Assembly (NCBI RefSeq): GCF_023091745.1
Contig: NC_068910.1
Coordinates: 174,771,170 to 174,835,169, forward strand
Direction: 5' to 3'
Length of the DNA: 64,000 nucleotides
DNA from: Budorcas taxicolor
Taxonomy: Eukaryota > Chordata > Mammalia > Artiodactyla > Bovidae
The translations under genes and the position numbers were made by a program. Numbering within the stretch: position 1 is the stretch's first letter; each line of letters opens with the position of its first letter. A model generated the notes under the pieces. That model was given only the letters and a program-made list of their open reading frames with translations, had not been told where the DNA came from and searched no databases. Shown here one piece after another: positions 43,775 through 55,428 of this stretch.

Positions 43775-45486
43775 ACTTTCATTAAGAGGCATTGTAGTTC
43801 CTCTTCACTTTCTGCCATAAGGGTGGTGTCATCTGCATATCTGAGGTTATTGATATTTCTCCCGGCAATCTTGATTCCAGCTTGTATTTCTTCCAGTCCA
43901 GCGTTTCTCATGATGTATTCTGCATAGAAGTTAAATAAGCAGGGTGACAATATACAGCCTGACATATGCCTTTTCCTATTTGAAACCAGTCTGTTGTTTC
44001 ATGTCCAGTTCTAGCTGTTGTTTCCTGACCTGCATACAGATTTCCCAAGAGGCAGGTCAGGTGGTCTGGTATTCCCATCTCTTTCAGAATTTTCCACAGT
44101 TTATTGTGATCCACACAGTCAAAGGCTTTGGCATAGTCAATAAAGCAGAAATAGATGTTTTCCTGGAACTCTCTTGCTTTTTCCATGATCCAGCGGATGT
44201 TGGCAATTTGATCTCTGGTTCCTCTGCCTTTTCTAAAACCAGCTTGAACATCAGGAAGTTCATGGTTCATGTATTGCTGAAGCGTGGCCTTGAGAATTTT
44301 GAGCATTACTTTACTAGTGTGTTAGATAAGTGCAGTTGTGCGGTAGTTTGAGCATTCTTTGGCATTGCCTTTCTTTGGGATTGGAATGAAAACTGACCTT
44401 TTCCAGTCCTGTGGCCACTGCTGAGTTTTCCAAATTTGCTGGCATACTGAGTGCAGCATTTTCACAGCATCATCTTTCAGGATTTGAAATAGCTCCACTG
44501 GAATTCCATCACCTCCACTAGCTTTGTTCGTAGTGATGCTTTCTAAGGCCCACTTGACTTCACATTCCAAGATGTCTCGCTCTAGATGAGTGATCACACC
44601 ATCGTGATTATCCGGGTCATGAAGATCTTTTTCGTACAGTTCTTCTGTGTATTCTTGCCACCTCTTCTTAATATCTTCTGCTTCTGTTAGGTCCATACCA
44701 TTTCTGTCCTTTATCGAGCCTATCTTTGCATGAAATGTTCCCTTGGTATCTCTAATTTTCTTGAAGAGATCTCTAGTCTTTTCCATTCTGTTGTTTTCCT
44801 CTATTTCTTTGTATTGATCACTGAAGAAGGCTTTCTTATCTCTTCTTGCTATTCTTTGGAACTCTGCATTCAGATGCTTTTATCTTTCCTTTTCTCCTTT
44901 GCTTTTCACTTCTCTTCTTTTCACAGCTATTTGTAAGGCTTCCCCAGACAGCCATTTTGCTTTTTTGCATTTCTTTTCTGTGGATATGGTCTTGATCCCT
45001 GTCTCCTGTCCAATGTCACGAACCTCATTCCATAGTTCATCAGGCACTCTATCTATCAGATCTAGGCCCTTAAATCTATTTCTCACTTCCACTGTATAAT
45101 CATAAGGGATTTGATTTTAGTCATACCTGAATGGTCTAGTGGTTTTCCCTGCTTTCTTCAATTTAAGTCTGAATTTGGTAATAAGGAGTTCATGATCTGA
45201 GCCACAGTCAGCCCTGGTCTTGTTTTTGTTGACTATATAGAGCTTCTCCATCTTTGGCTGCAGAGAATATAATCCATCTGATTTCGGTGTTGACCATCTG
45301 GTGATGTCCATGTGTAGAGTCTTCTCTTGTGTTTTTGGAAGAGGGTGTTTGCTATGACCAGTGCATTTTCTTGGCAAAACTCTATTAGTCTTTGCCCTGC
45401 TTCATTCCGCATTCCAAGGCCAAATTTGCCTGTTACTCCAGGTGTTTCTTGACTTCCTACTTTTGCATTCCAGTCCCCTATACTGA
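43775..45486 (-). mobile_element. RT and linker part of the inverted-end BovB
   Basis: Minus frames 43965-43720 (YADD region), 44306-43908 (RT fingers), 44786-44322 (linker) and 45092-44880 (endonuclease-linker border) run in BovB order. About 14 bases (CACTCTCCTCTTT region) are missing at the border with the innermost BovB. Confidence 0.88.
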
Positions 45487-46116
45487 AACCATACTCACAG
45501 AAAACTAGTCATTCTAATCACACGAGGACCACAGCCTTGTCTAACTCAATGAAACTAAGCCATGCCCATGAGGAACCCAAGATGGGCAGGTCATGGAGGA
45601 GAGGTCTGACAGAATGTGGTCCACTGGAGAAGGGAATGGCAAACCACTTCAGTATTCTTGCCTTGAGAACCCCATGAACAGTATGAAAAGGCAAAATGAT
45701 AGGATACTGAAAGAGGAACTCCCCAGGTCAGTAGGTGCCCAATATGCTACTGGAGGTCAGTGGAGAAATAACTCCAGAAAGAATGAAGGGATGGAGCCAA
45801 AGCAAAAACAATACCTGGCTGTGGATGTGACTGGTGATAGAAGCAAGGTCCGATGCTGTAAAGAGCAATATTGTATAGGAACCTGGAATGTCAGGTCCAT
45901 GAATCAAAGCAAATTGGAAGTGGTCAAATAGGAGATGGCAAGAGTGAACATTGACATTCTAGGAATCAGTGAACTAAAATGGACTGAAATGGGTGAATTT
46001 AACTCAGATGACCATTACATCTACTACTGTGGGCAGGAATCCCTCAAAAGAAATGGAGTAGCCATCATGGTCAACAAAAAAGTCCAAAATGCAGTACTTG
46101 GATGCAATCTCAAAAA
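45487..46116 (+). mobile_element. Inverted 5' end of BovB with endonuclease start
   Basis: It starts with ACTCACAGAAAACTAGTCAT and GACCACAGCCTTGTCTAACT, the BovB 5' region. Frame 45593-45931 reads MEERSDRMWSTGEGNGKPLQ and frame 45935-46246 includes DILGISELKW (endonuclease Glu), DDHYIYYCGQESLKRNGVAI. A stop separates the frames near 45930. Confidence 0.87.
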
Positions 46117-46783
46117 TGAAGTCTCTCAGTTGTGTCCAACTCTTTGCAATCCCATGGACTATACAGTCCATGGAATTCTTCAGGCCAGAATACTGGAGTG
46201 GGTAGCCCTTCCCTCTTCCAGGGAATTTTCCCAACCCAGGGATTGAACCTAGGTCTCTCAAATTGCAGGTGGACTCTTTAGCAGCTGAGCCAAACCCAGA
46301 CACTATATTAAAAAGCAGAGACACTACTTTGCTGATAAAGGTCCATATAGTCAAAGCTCTGGTTTATCCAGTAGTCATGTATGGATGTGAGAGTTGGACC
46401 ATAAAGAAAGCTGGGTGCCAAAGAATTGATGCTTTTGGACTGTGGTGTTGGAGAAGACTCTTGAGAGTCCCTTGGACTGCAAGGAGATCCAACCAGTCCA
46501 TCCTAAAGGGAATCAATCCTGAATAGTCACTGGAACGACTGATGCTGAAGCTGAAGCTCCAATACTTTGGCTACCTGTTGCAAAGAGCCAACTCATTAGA
46601 AAAGACCACTAATGCTGGGAAAGATTGAAGGCAGGAGAAGGGGATGACAGAGGACAAGATGGTTGGATGGCATCACAGACTTAATGAACATGAGTTTGGG
46701 AAAGCTCCAGGAGTTGGTGATGGACAGAGAAGCCTGGTGTGCTGCAAAGAGTCAAACATGACTGAGTGACTGAACTGAACTGA

Positions 46784-46905
46784 TCATATTCCCATTTTAT
46801 AGATGAAGTAACTGAGTCAAAGAAATTGATAACTTATTCAGAAGTCCTGCAAAAGGCATAAACTTGCCAAAAAGCAGATGTGTTTGACCCCTGAATCAGT
46901 ACTTT
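46784..46905 (+). mobile_element. MIR fragment right of the BovB nest
   Basis: ATTCCCATTTTATAGATGAA GTAACTGAGTCAAAGAAATT is the MIR block CCCCATTTTACAGATGAGGA AACTGAGGC; it fades out by 46905. Confidence 0.7.
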
Positions 46906-49900
46906 TTTTAAACTGAACCACGTCACTCTTTTTTTTTTTTCAATTTAACACAGGAGCTACTAATTAAGGAATGTAGTACTTATACCTTACACAACATGCA
47001 TGAAACTCAAAAACATTATGCTAAGTCAAATAAGCCAGACAACAAAGATCACGTTAAATCATCATGTTATATGATTCTATTTATATGAAATGTCTAGAAT
47101 AGGGAAATCTATACAGAATGACTTGTGGCGGAGGGGCAGGAGGGCAAGGGAAATAAATGACCAGGAGGTTCCTTTTGGTTATAGAAATGTTCTAAAATTA
47201 GATCATGGTGATGGTCATAAACTCTGTAAATATCCTAAAAACCACTGAATTTGCTAAAATGCATAAATTTTCTGATATTTAAATATTTCTCAATAAGGCT
47301 ATTCTTTAAAAGTTCAACTAGGATGTTAAAACATATGTGCAAAACAATTTAAGTAAAATATTTATGTATTATTTATTACATCAAAAAGTTTCCTGAGAGA
47401 AAAAAATACCCAAAAGTGTTTTCACTAGGAATAAATTTTAAAGTTGGTCAAATAAATTTTAGGAAGAACATTAATGCTAAAGTGATTTATCTGAATTCTG
47501 TCTGCTAATATTTGTGACTGCTGACAAAAAGTAAAGGACACTCTATTCTACTAGGTGGAAGGAAAATCATTTAAATGGATGGGTTTGTGGGTCACAATGA
47601 CCTCTAAGAGGAGTATTATCAATTGAGATAAATTATGCATTTGGAAGCTATATTAGTGTGAGCTAAACATAAAATTACAGAAGTTATGTAAATAAATCTT
47701 TAAAAGGGAACTGAGAATTTAGCTTCTAAAATTTCATTTATAAGCTCTCCTATGAAAAAGAGGAAAGTTTGGCATTAAGATTAAGCTGCTAATTAGTGCC
47801 TAGGATTTACTTTTACACCACTATCAAATATATGGACTAGAATTATCATATGAACTTACATTTTCAAGCATTTATGTTTCAAAAGACAAAGGGAAAATGT
47901 GGGCCAAAGAAAAGTTTTTATGTAGAAAAGTAAAGATCATAAAGACTATATACTTGAATTAAAGTTGAAATTGTTCAATGGTGATTTAAAAGAAAAAGTA
48001 TCAGTGTAAAAATAAAAATATTTATATGAAATATTAGAACTTTTAAATTCTATTTATAAGTACACAGAGTAATGACACAGTATACAGCACAGGTTTAAAA
48101 AATTCAGAATATAAAAAATATTTCATGCTAGTTAAAAGTATAACATGCTAATTCATTTATTAAGAGAGAAGCTAAGAGAGATTTAGGAACAACTAAGAGC
48201 ATAAATAATAAGACAGTATAAAAGTGCAAGTGATAGGAAATTAGAGATTGCAAGATACAGGGGAAATTAATAGTAAAACCTTTGAATTCTCTGAAGGAAA
48301 AAACAGGGGACAGAAGCTAGAGCAGATAAATTAGGCTAGAAAACAGAAGGGAAGAAGTTTAACTAGTACTAGAAAGGAAGCCTTATTGAGATGCTTATCA
48401 CTCACTTAAAAGCTGGTTCTGCAACTGTGGAGAAGCCAGGAAAAGGACTTGTAAGAAGGAATATAAACAATGCAAATACTTAAAAACTGGATTTAAGATT
48501 ATTAATTATAAAAAGTCATTTACAAAGCTCATATCAAAAAAATGAATTTAAATACTTTTTATTGTATTCTTTGAACAAATAATTATGCTTCTTTAAAACA
48601 AGACACAGGGAGAGTCAAGAGATGAACAGTATTAGTCTGCCCTTATTTTAATCTGGCCAAAGAAACTGTAAAATGCTATGTTCGTTATGTTAATCCAGTG
48701 ATTCGTCTGAGGAGAAGATATTCACTATGATGCATGGTTTTTCCTCTTCTCAAATAATTGACATGATTTCTGAAAAGATATTAATAAGCTGGAAAAGCTA
48801 TCAATGATGATTATTGAGATATTGGAAAATCTTAAGCACATTAATTCATTAGTAATTGAAAAATTAGGCATGTATTTAAAAGAAAGCAGACTAAGAAGTA
48901 AGATTCTTAAAGTTTATGAAAATTATGAAAGTAAATGTAAAATAGTAGAGAAAGTAAAAGTAATTTGAATGGCTACAAAATTGGAGCTAGAGAAATTTAT
49001 AGCATGTTCTTAATATAAAGGACAAAAAAAGGCTGTTAAGAATGGCTAACATTAAGAGTGCTGGCACATATAACCAGTGTGGGGCTAGGAATCAGACATC
49101 CCATGAAGACCTGTAAAGAGGTGAAGAGTATCTGCACACCAGAAGTCAAAGTGAAAATAAGGCCAGTTGGCTGGTAGGTGGTTAATGCCAAATAAATATT
49201 TGCTGAAAAAATGAAGCTATTCCCAGGATATGGTCAGCCCAATTGATGGGAAAAGATGCATTGTGGTAAGAGCCCGGCATATAGGTCAATGGATAGTGAG
49301 CATAGACAAAAGCAGATTATAGCAAATAGAAAACAGGTACTGAGAGGAGGGTAGCAGAGGGGCTGTCTTGGACCACTAGAAATGGGAACACCTGTAAAAT
49401 TCCCCCATGGACCCTAGATGGGAGAAAAAAGTGTACCAAGTATGGGAATACAATACTGCCAAGACCTGAGATGGAAATTTTGCTGTCTTTCCTGCACTTG
49501 TAGTTCTATAGCTTTCGTAAGCCACTGTATCCACTTTTGTAAAATGAATTGAAGAGAAATATGTTGGTGCAATCAGTTCACCCAAGGGTACTTGTGGATA
49601 AAGTAAGAGGGACATTAAAAAACATTCCAAATGTTCTGACGATTTCAATAGAGAACTTGATATGGAAATAAGATTGTTGTGGTTTAAAAAAAAAAATCCA
49701 AAAAACAAAACAACAACAAACCTATTTCCCATCATGGGTAGGTTCATAGGAAGCGGTACTTGTCATCTTGAGTTACGAAAAGCATTAATGATCCTGTCCA
49801 CTATGACCTATCGATTTCCAATGGTTTCAACCAAGAGAGCGGTAACAGATAGCCTTTTAAGATGGTTTCTTTCTTTCTTAACACAGTTTGAATGCTGTTA

Positions 49901-50180
49901 CCCATGGAGTGAATCTATTCTATACGAGCAGCAGAAACCTAATTTAGTCTTGAAATTTTGTGCTATTATGCCCTGCAATTACACTGTCCTTTAGACGAAC
50001 CTGTATTACACCTATAACTACACAACTTCTACATGAAGAACTGAACAGATCAGCTGCACCTTTGATTTGTATATGGACTGTAGTTAATGCAAGTGAGGAG
50101 TTAATGAATATAACAGCTATGGCTAACCAGCATCAAATTATTTTGGTGAGTTTTTTTTTTTTTTAATTGTAGGAGGTGGA
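46906..50180. other. Long stretch without recognised gene
   Basis: It is mostly AT-rich sequence (47-49 kb). 49700-50160 has a more complex composition with several CpGs and two plus frames, 49662-49994 and 49960-50166, which I cannot assign; see the findings. No named repeat is supported. Confidence 0.4.
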
Positions 50181-50275
50181 ATGTGAGCTGAGTCTTGAAA
50201 TATTTGTAGACTTTTCTTCTTTTTGTTAAGAAAGTTTATTCTTTATAATCAGAAAAAATTAAATAAGAGAAAAAT

Positions 50276-50650
50276 CACCCATATTTCCATCACATTAAAT
50301 TTTATTCTCATATCTTTATTGTTCTCTTCTAGTTTCTATTCATAAACACACTTATTTTGACATAATTCTAAAGTATACACAATTTTGTGATTTTTTTTTC
50401 CTAGTATGTAATGTTATATTTACAGCATTTCCCATGCTGATGCCCAGTGTTCATATTGTTATTTTAAAAGTCTAAATAATGTTCCGAGTAATGGCATATG
50501 ATAATTTATTACCTATTTCATTAGAGTTAGGGATAAATTATTCCTAACCACTCACAATTAAAAACATGATCTTTGCGAGTAAATAAATTTCTTCAGCAGT
50601 TTTCTAAACATAAATTCAAAAAAGGAGATTATTTGATCACAAACATCTTT
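50276..50650 (-). mobile_element. Possible old L1 3' region
   Basis: ACCCATATTTCCATCACATT, TTTTGACATAATTCTAAAGT and GCATTTCCCATGCTGATGCC follow the order of the reverse L1M 3' region (ACCCATAATCCCACCAC, TTTTACATAATTG, GCATTTTCCCATGTTATT). The copy is diverged. Confidence 0.42.
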
Positions 50651-50655
50651 ATGGG

Positions 50656-51480
50656 TTTGTTGATCAGTCGCTGAGTCATATCCAACTCTTTGCGACTCCA
50701 TGGACTGCAGCATGAGAAGCTTTCCTTTTCGTCACTATCTCCTGAAGTTTGCTCAAATTCATGTCCATTGAGTTGGTGATGCTATCTAACCGTCTCATCC
50801 TCTGCCACCCTCTTCTTTTGTCTTCATTCTTTCCCAGCATCAGGGTCTTTTCCAACGAGTTGGCTCTTCACATCAGGTGGCCAAAATATTGAAGCTTCAG
50901 CTTCAGCAGCAGAACTTCCAGTGAACATTCAGAGTTTATTTCCTTTAGGATTGACTGGTTTGATCTCCTTGCAGTCCAAAGGACTCTCAAGAGTCTTCTC
51001 CAGGAACACAATTCGAGAGCATCGATTCTTTGGCACTCAGGCTTTTTTATTGTCCAGCTCTCACATTCATATGTGACTACTGGAAAAACCATAGCTCTGA
51101 CTATAAGGACCTTTGTTGGCAAAGTGATGTGTTTGTTTTTTAATACACTGGCTAGGTTTGTCATAGCTTTCCTTTCAAAGAGCAAGAATTTTTTAATTTC
51201 ATGGCTGCAGTCACCATCCACAGTGATTTTGGAGCCCCCAAAAATAAAACTGTTACTGCTTCCACTTTTTCCCTTTCTATTTGCCATGAAGTGATGGGAC
51301 AGGATGCCACAATCTTAGTTTTCTAAATGTTGAGTTTTAAGCCAGCTTTCACTCTCATCAAGAGGCTCTTTAGTTCCACTTGACTTTCTGCCATTAGAGT
51401 GGTATCATCTGCATATCTGAGTTTATTGCTTTTTTCCATGCAATCTTGATTCCAGCTTGTGATTTATCCAGCCTGGCATT
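50656..51480 (-). mobile_element. Old BovB LINE, 3' fragment
   Basis: From the tail (GATCAGTCGCTGAGTCATAT) to just beyond the YADD region (GTATCATCTGCATATCTGAG). Minus frame 51287-50868 keeps GSKITVDGDCSHEIKKFLLF and LRVLWTARRSNQSILKE. It is an older, more diverged copy than most. Confidence 0.9.
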
Positions 51481-52185
51481 TTGTATAATGTTTTATGGGT
51501 TAGAAAAATATAATATTTTTCTATTGCCAAAGAAAGGGAGAAGCTTTACCACTAAAGTCTTTGTACTAATATAAAAGGAGGTGAATGTTTTTAATTTTGT
51601 TTAGTTATTAGTAATTAAATGTTTCTTGCTTGTTTACCATATTTCTGGTGTTAATTTTGTTTCTGTTTTTTAGCAGTTTCCTGCTTGGAGTCTTCTCACA
51701 TGCTTGAATAAATTATTTATATGGATTGGATAGTAACCCTTTGCATACCATATATGATATAAATTTTTTTCCATCTATTTTTATGTTGTTTGGCAGGTTT
51801 TTTAATTCAGGTATTCTACATTTTTATAGGCACAAAATTTGCCTCATCACAGGAATCACCTTGAGCATTTATTAAGAGTACAGCATCTCAGAATTTTGGA
51901 GATACTCAATGTGTTTGAACTGATGTGAAAGACTATACACTTTCAATAGGTTCCTTTATTATCTCGCCACACAAATTTCCACAGTCCTAGATATTCTTGT
52001 GGTCGGGCAATTTTGGAAAACACTTCCTTAGCTTTAATTCTGAGAAAACTTGTTAAGCTAATGGTCCATTTTTGTAAGAGGAAAGTGGAGGGTGGAAATT
52101 CATCCCCTTCTTTTTTTTTTTTTTTTTTACACAGAAAAGGAGTTCAGTGTTTTCATATGCCTTTTTGGAACTGAGTGAAATGATT
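51481..52185. other. Unassigned sequence with poly-T run
   Basis: AT-rich, with a T18 run near 52112-52129 that could be a retroposed poly(A) in reverse. No gene is seen. Confidence 0.4.
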
Positions 52186-52556
52186 AAAGAGCTAACAAGC
52201 TTTGGCCCAACAGAGACCTGAGTCTGAATCTTAGCAGTGTGGCCATGGCCTGCTTCTCTGTGTCTGATCCCAGGTGGCAATAGTGGTAAAGATCCCACCT
52301 GCCAGTGCAGGAGATGTAAGATACCTGGGTTTGATCCCTGGGATGGGAAGATCCCCTGGAGAAGGAAATGGCAACCCACTCCAGTATTTTTGCCTGGAGA
52401 ATCCCATGGACAAGAGGAGCCTGGAGGGCTACAGTCCATAGGGTAACAAAGAATTGGACAGGACTGCATGCATACGTTAGAATACTATGAGGATTAGATG
52501 AAAGATGCTTAGTGCTAGTCAAATGACTAGCACAGAGAGGGTTCCTAGTTAGTGAA
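52186..52556 (-). mobile_element. MIR SINE split by a Bov-tA (parts 52186-52270 and 52471-52556)
   Basis: Left: GACCTGAGTCTGAATCTTAG CAGTGTGGCCATGGCC (reverse MIR 3' side). Right: ATACTATGAGGATTAGATGA AAGATGCTTAGTGCTAG (reverse MIR 5' side). Together they give one MIR opened by the SINE. Confidence 0.7.
52271..52470 (+). mobile_element. Bov-tA SINE, head-truncated
   Basis: AGGTGGCAATAGTGGTAAAG starts inside the tRNA-derived head and the element ends with GAATTGGACAGGACTGCATG. The first about ten bases of the head are missing. Confidence 0.88.
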
Positions 52557-53040
52557 AGTGTTCTCCTTTTTTTGTCTTGTCTTATGTCAGTAAATTACTT
52601 CTTTTCTTCAAATATAGAAAGGTAGTTACTTGACTTAACCCTTAACTGCCTGTTACATGCAATATAAGACACATTCTCTAGTGTTTTACTATTCTTTTAA
52701 GAAACAAAAACATTCAAGGAAATGGCTTATCTTAGAAATCAGATTAAAATGATGAATAAAAGAGATAAGAATAATAACCTTTGATTTGGGGGGGACTGCA
52801 TTTTTTTTAAGTTATTTATAACTATGAAATATATGTTTTAGCAAATCCATCCTAAATTTGTCCTCCTCTATGAAGTCTGAAATAATAGAATGGCATATTA
52901 AGAGTTTTATTTTATATAATTTTATTTAATTTTATCAATGAGGAATATATTCAAGTGGTTCAAAATATTTTGAAAGTATCAAATATACAGTTGAAATTGT
53001 TATACTGATGTTTATAACATAAATGTATCTATAATATTAC
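52557..53040. other. Unassigned AT-rich sequence
   Basis: No gene or named repeat is supported here. Confidence 0.4.
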
Positions 53041-53732
53041 TTTAATATTTTTGTCTTGATTTTGGTAACAGGTTTACCCTGGCCTTATAGGATGAGTTGG
53101 GAAATATTTCCAATTTTTCAATTGTTTAGAAAATATTGTATAAAATTAGGATCCTCTCTTCCATGAAAGTTGGCAGAAATTGCTTATAAAATATAATCTA
53201 GCTTTTTTCTGGTGAGAAAATATTGCTTTGATTTCTTTAATAGTTATAGGAACATTTAATCTTTTTGAGTAAGCCATGGTAAGACATATTTTTCTAATAT
53301 GTCCATCTCAGGTAAAATTTCAAAGTTGTTGCCAGCATTCACTTTTCTTTTTACTCTTCATCTGCAGTTACTTTTCCTGTTTCATTCCTTATATTTTTCA
53401 TTTGTTTCTTTTCTCTTCTTGTGACTGAATTGCTAGAGGTTTGTCTGTTTTATTTTTTTTTTAAATCAATGCTTTTTTGTTTATCTTCTTTATCATATTT
53501 TTGTTTTCTATCTCACTAACTGTTGCTCTTATTTTTATTGTATTTTTTCTTTTATGTTGAGTTTATTCCTTCATTTAAAGCTATACATCTCCCTCAAAGC
53601 ATCACTTTGGCTGCATCACACAAATTCTTGATATGTAGTGTTTTTTCATACAACACAAGTCCAGATATTTTATATTCACTTTAATTTCTGCTTAAACCTC
53701 AAAGTTTTTCAGCAGTGTGTTTCTGTAAAATT
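53041..53732 (-). mobile_element. Old L1 LINE fragment (ORF2, antisense)
   Basis: Antisense L1 blocks: TTTGGTAACAGGTTTACCCT GGCCTTATAGGATGAGTT, CATCTGCAGTTACTTTTCCT, TGACTGAATTGCTAGAGGTT, CATCACTTTGGCTGCATCAC. These correspond in order to the RT and endonuclease-RT linker of ORF2 read backward. Confidence 0.75.
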
Positions 53733-54735
53733 ATAAAAGATAGAAGGATGCTCACTACATTAAAAATAACACTTAAAGAAGTTAATGGACATATCATATT
53801 CTTGAATGAGAAAACTTTTATAATATTAATATTAATAAGACTTAATATCACTAAAAATATTAACTCTCTAAAAATCAGTGTAAATATAAAGCAATCCCAA
53901 TTAGAATTCTTGTTGGGATTAGAGCTGAATAAAATTACTTTAAATTTTATGTGGAAGAATATCTACCTGTGAATACGTAAGAAAAGTATACAGACGGGAA
54001 GAGAAAAACCTTACTAGATCTCTATCAGAGTCTTTGGATTAGAGGTGAATAAATGATCTTGAAGTTCAAATTGAAGGAAACTTCCAAATATTTAAAATAT
54101 ATTTTAAAATGTATATAAAAGTAAGAACAAAGAAGAAAAGACTTACCAGTTATGAGAATATGCTATTAAGTCTAAAGAATATGATATTAATGGTACATCC
54201 AATACATTAGTGGAACAGAAAACAGAATATAGTAATAGATGTCAGCATTTTGAAATTTTGCCATATGACAGACAGTAGTTTTATTTAGTAGGTAAAGGAT
54301 AGATTACTTATTGTAATACACAATGCTGACACAAATGGCTATGCATATGGAAAGAATAAAACTGGACCTCAAATCTCACACCATATAAAAGGTAAACTGC
54401 ATATGTATTAATGATATAAATGAAAGAAAATCTAAGAGACTATATACATAATCTAGAAATGAAATGGACTTTTTGAACTAAGACTAACTAGAAACAATAA
54501 AAAATAATAATTTTATAATACCAAAAAGAAAAATGTTGATATGGTACAATTTACTGTGAAAAAAATCACTAGACAAATTATACATTAGAAAAAATTGAAT
54601 ATAGAAGATAATTAATTACTTTAGTATATAAACTGCCCTTAAAATTGTTGGAAAGTTCTAATAATTCAATAGAAAACTGGGAAAATCTAATTGACAAAGT
54701 AATTGACCAGAGACATTAAAATACCTGATTTTAAA
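53733..54735 (+). mobile_element. Old L1 LINE fragment (ORF2 C-terminal, sense)
   Basis: AATGGACATATCATATTCTT, AAAGCAATCCCAATTAGAAT TC, AAATTTTATGTGGAAGAATA, AATGGCTATGCATATGGAAA, CTCACACCATATAAAAGGTA are old L1 ORF2 blocks downstream of the RT. The copy is highly decayed and in the opposite orientation to the adjacent fragment. Confidence 0.68.
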
Positions 54736-54948
54736 ATTTGTATTCAGTTTCATATTGCTTCCACATTCATGTGACAACTTACCTTTCAAAACTAGGTTCT
54801 CTCTCTAGAAAACTCCATCATTAAATACTCCCCAGCAAGGAGGTTGAGAGCCCTCTGTGATCTCCTTCATTCCCTTGTCTATTCAGCCAGATGCATACTC
54901 TCTAGACCTGGGTAGTCCTCTTAACTCTGATTTTATTTAAGCCTTCCT

Positions 54949-55198
54949 AGCGACCTCATGGACTGCAGCCTACCAGGCTCCTCTGCGGCTCCTGGTAGGC
55001 TGCAGTCCATGGGGTCACTAAGAGTCGGATACAACTGAGCGACTTCACTTTCACTTTTCACTTTCATGCACTGGAGAAGGAAATGGCAACCCACTCCAGT
55101 GTTCTTGCCTGGAGAATCCCAGGGATGCGAGAGCTTGGTGGGCTGCTGTCTGTGGGGTTGCACAGAGTCAGACACAACTGAAGTGTCTTAGCAGCAGC
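54949..55198 (+). mobile_element. BOV-A2 SINE with inverted 5' fold-back
   Basis: The plus-strand body (54986-55198) carries the later part of the first unit, the CACTTTCACTTTTCACTTTC linker, the second unit and a GCAGCAGCAGTAGCAG end. In front of it, 54949-54985 is an inverted copy of the first-unit block (TCATGGACTGCAGCCTACCA in inverted form, TGGTAGGCTGCAGTCCATGG in sense form), making arms of about 28 bp around a short loop. Confidence 0.88.
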
Positions 55199-55234
55199 AG
55201 TAGCAGTGCGGCCATGGAGAGGGCCAAGGAGACA

Positions 55235-55428
55235 TAGTGTAACAAGCGTAAGTCATGGAGTCCAACTAGGTTTGCTTTCATTTCCTGCCATTTACCAGTT
55301 ATGTGGGGACAGGTATGTTACCTCTCTGGGCCTTCATTCTCTCCTTTTAAAGATGGGATAATTGTACCTGCTACTCATAGTCATTACGAAGATTAACAGA
55401 AGTAATTTATATACAGTGCTAACATAGG
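55235..55428 (-). mobile_element. MIR SINE
   Basis: Reverse MIR: ACCAGTTATGTGGGGACAGG TATGTTACCTC, GGGCCTTCATTCTCTCCTTT, AAGATGGGATAATTGTACCT, TACGAAGATTAACAGAAGTA. It ends at the adjoining Bov-tA. Confidence 0.83.

Larger units (their letters stand above)
42005..46116 (-). mobile_element. Almost complete BovB with inverted 5' end, third level of the nest
   Basis: Identical 15-bp flanks TGAAGTCTCTCAGTT (41990-42004 and 46117-46131) bound the insertion. In BovB order: the 5' region and endonuclease start lie in plus orientation (45487-46116), and the rest from the endonuclease end to the tail in minus orientation (45486-43775 and 42700-42005). The inversion junction at 45486/45487 loses about 200 bp of the endonuclease. 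The minus body is itself interrupted by a plus-strand BovB (42701-43767). Net length is about 3.05 kb, close to full length. Confidence 0.85.
41978..46290 (-). mobile_element. Bov-tA SINE interrupted by BovB (parts 41978-42004 and 46132-46290)
   Basis: The tail piece (TGAAAGAGAAACTGAAGTCT) is left of the BovB. The rest (TGTGTCCAACTCTTTGCAAT to GGTGGACTCTTTAGCAGCTG AGC) is right of it, so the element reads on the minus strand and lacks about 17 bases of its head. The flanks CAAACCTAG (41969-41977) and CAAACCCAG (46291-46299) are a 9-bp target duplication with one change, in the outer BovB. Confidence 0.85.
41631..46783 (+). mobile_element. Outer BovB LINE of the nest (parts 41631-41977 and 46300-46783)
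   Basis: The left part runs from ACAAGCTGGAATCAAGATTA through the YADD-coding block to GAAAAGCTATGACAAACCTAG. The right part resumes with ACACTATATTAAAAAGCAGA, the next bases of the same ORF, and ends in the tail GTGACTGAACTGAACTGA. Between them lie a Bov-tA and everything nested in it. Moderate divergence fits an older age than the elements inside. Confidence 0.88.

Noticed and set aside
49376..49747. 123-codon minus frame with a hydrophobic stretch
   Set aside because: It depends on low-complexity T/A runs near its start; no domain, splice context or conservation signal is visible.
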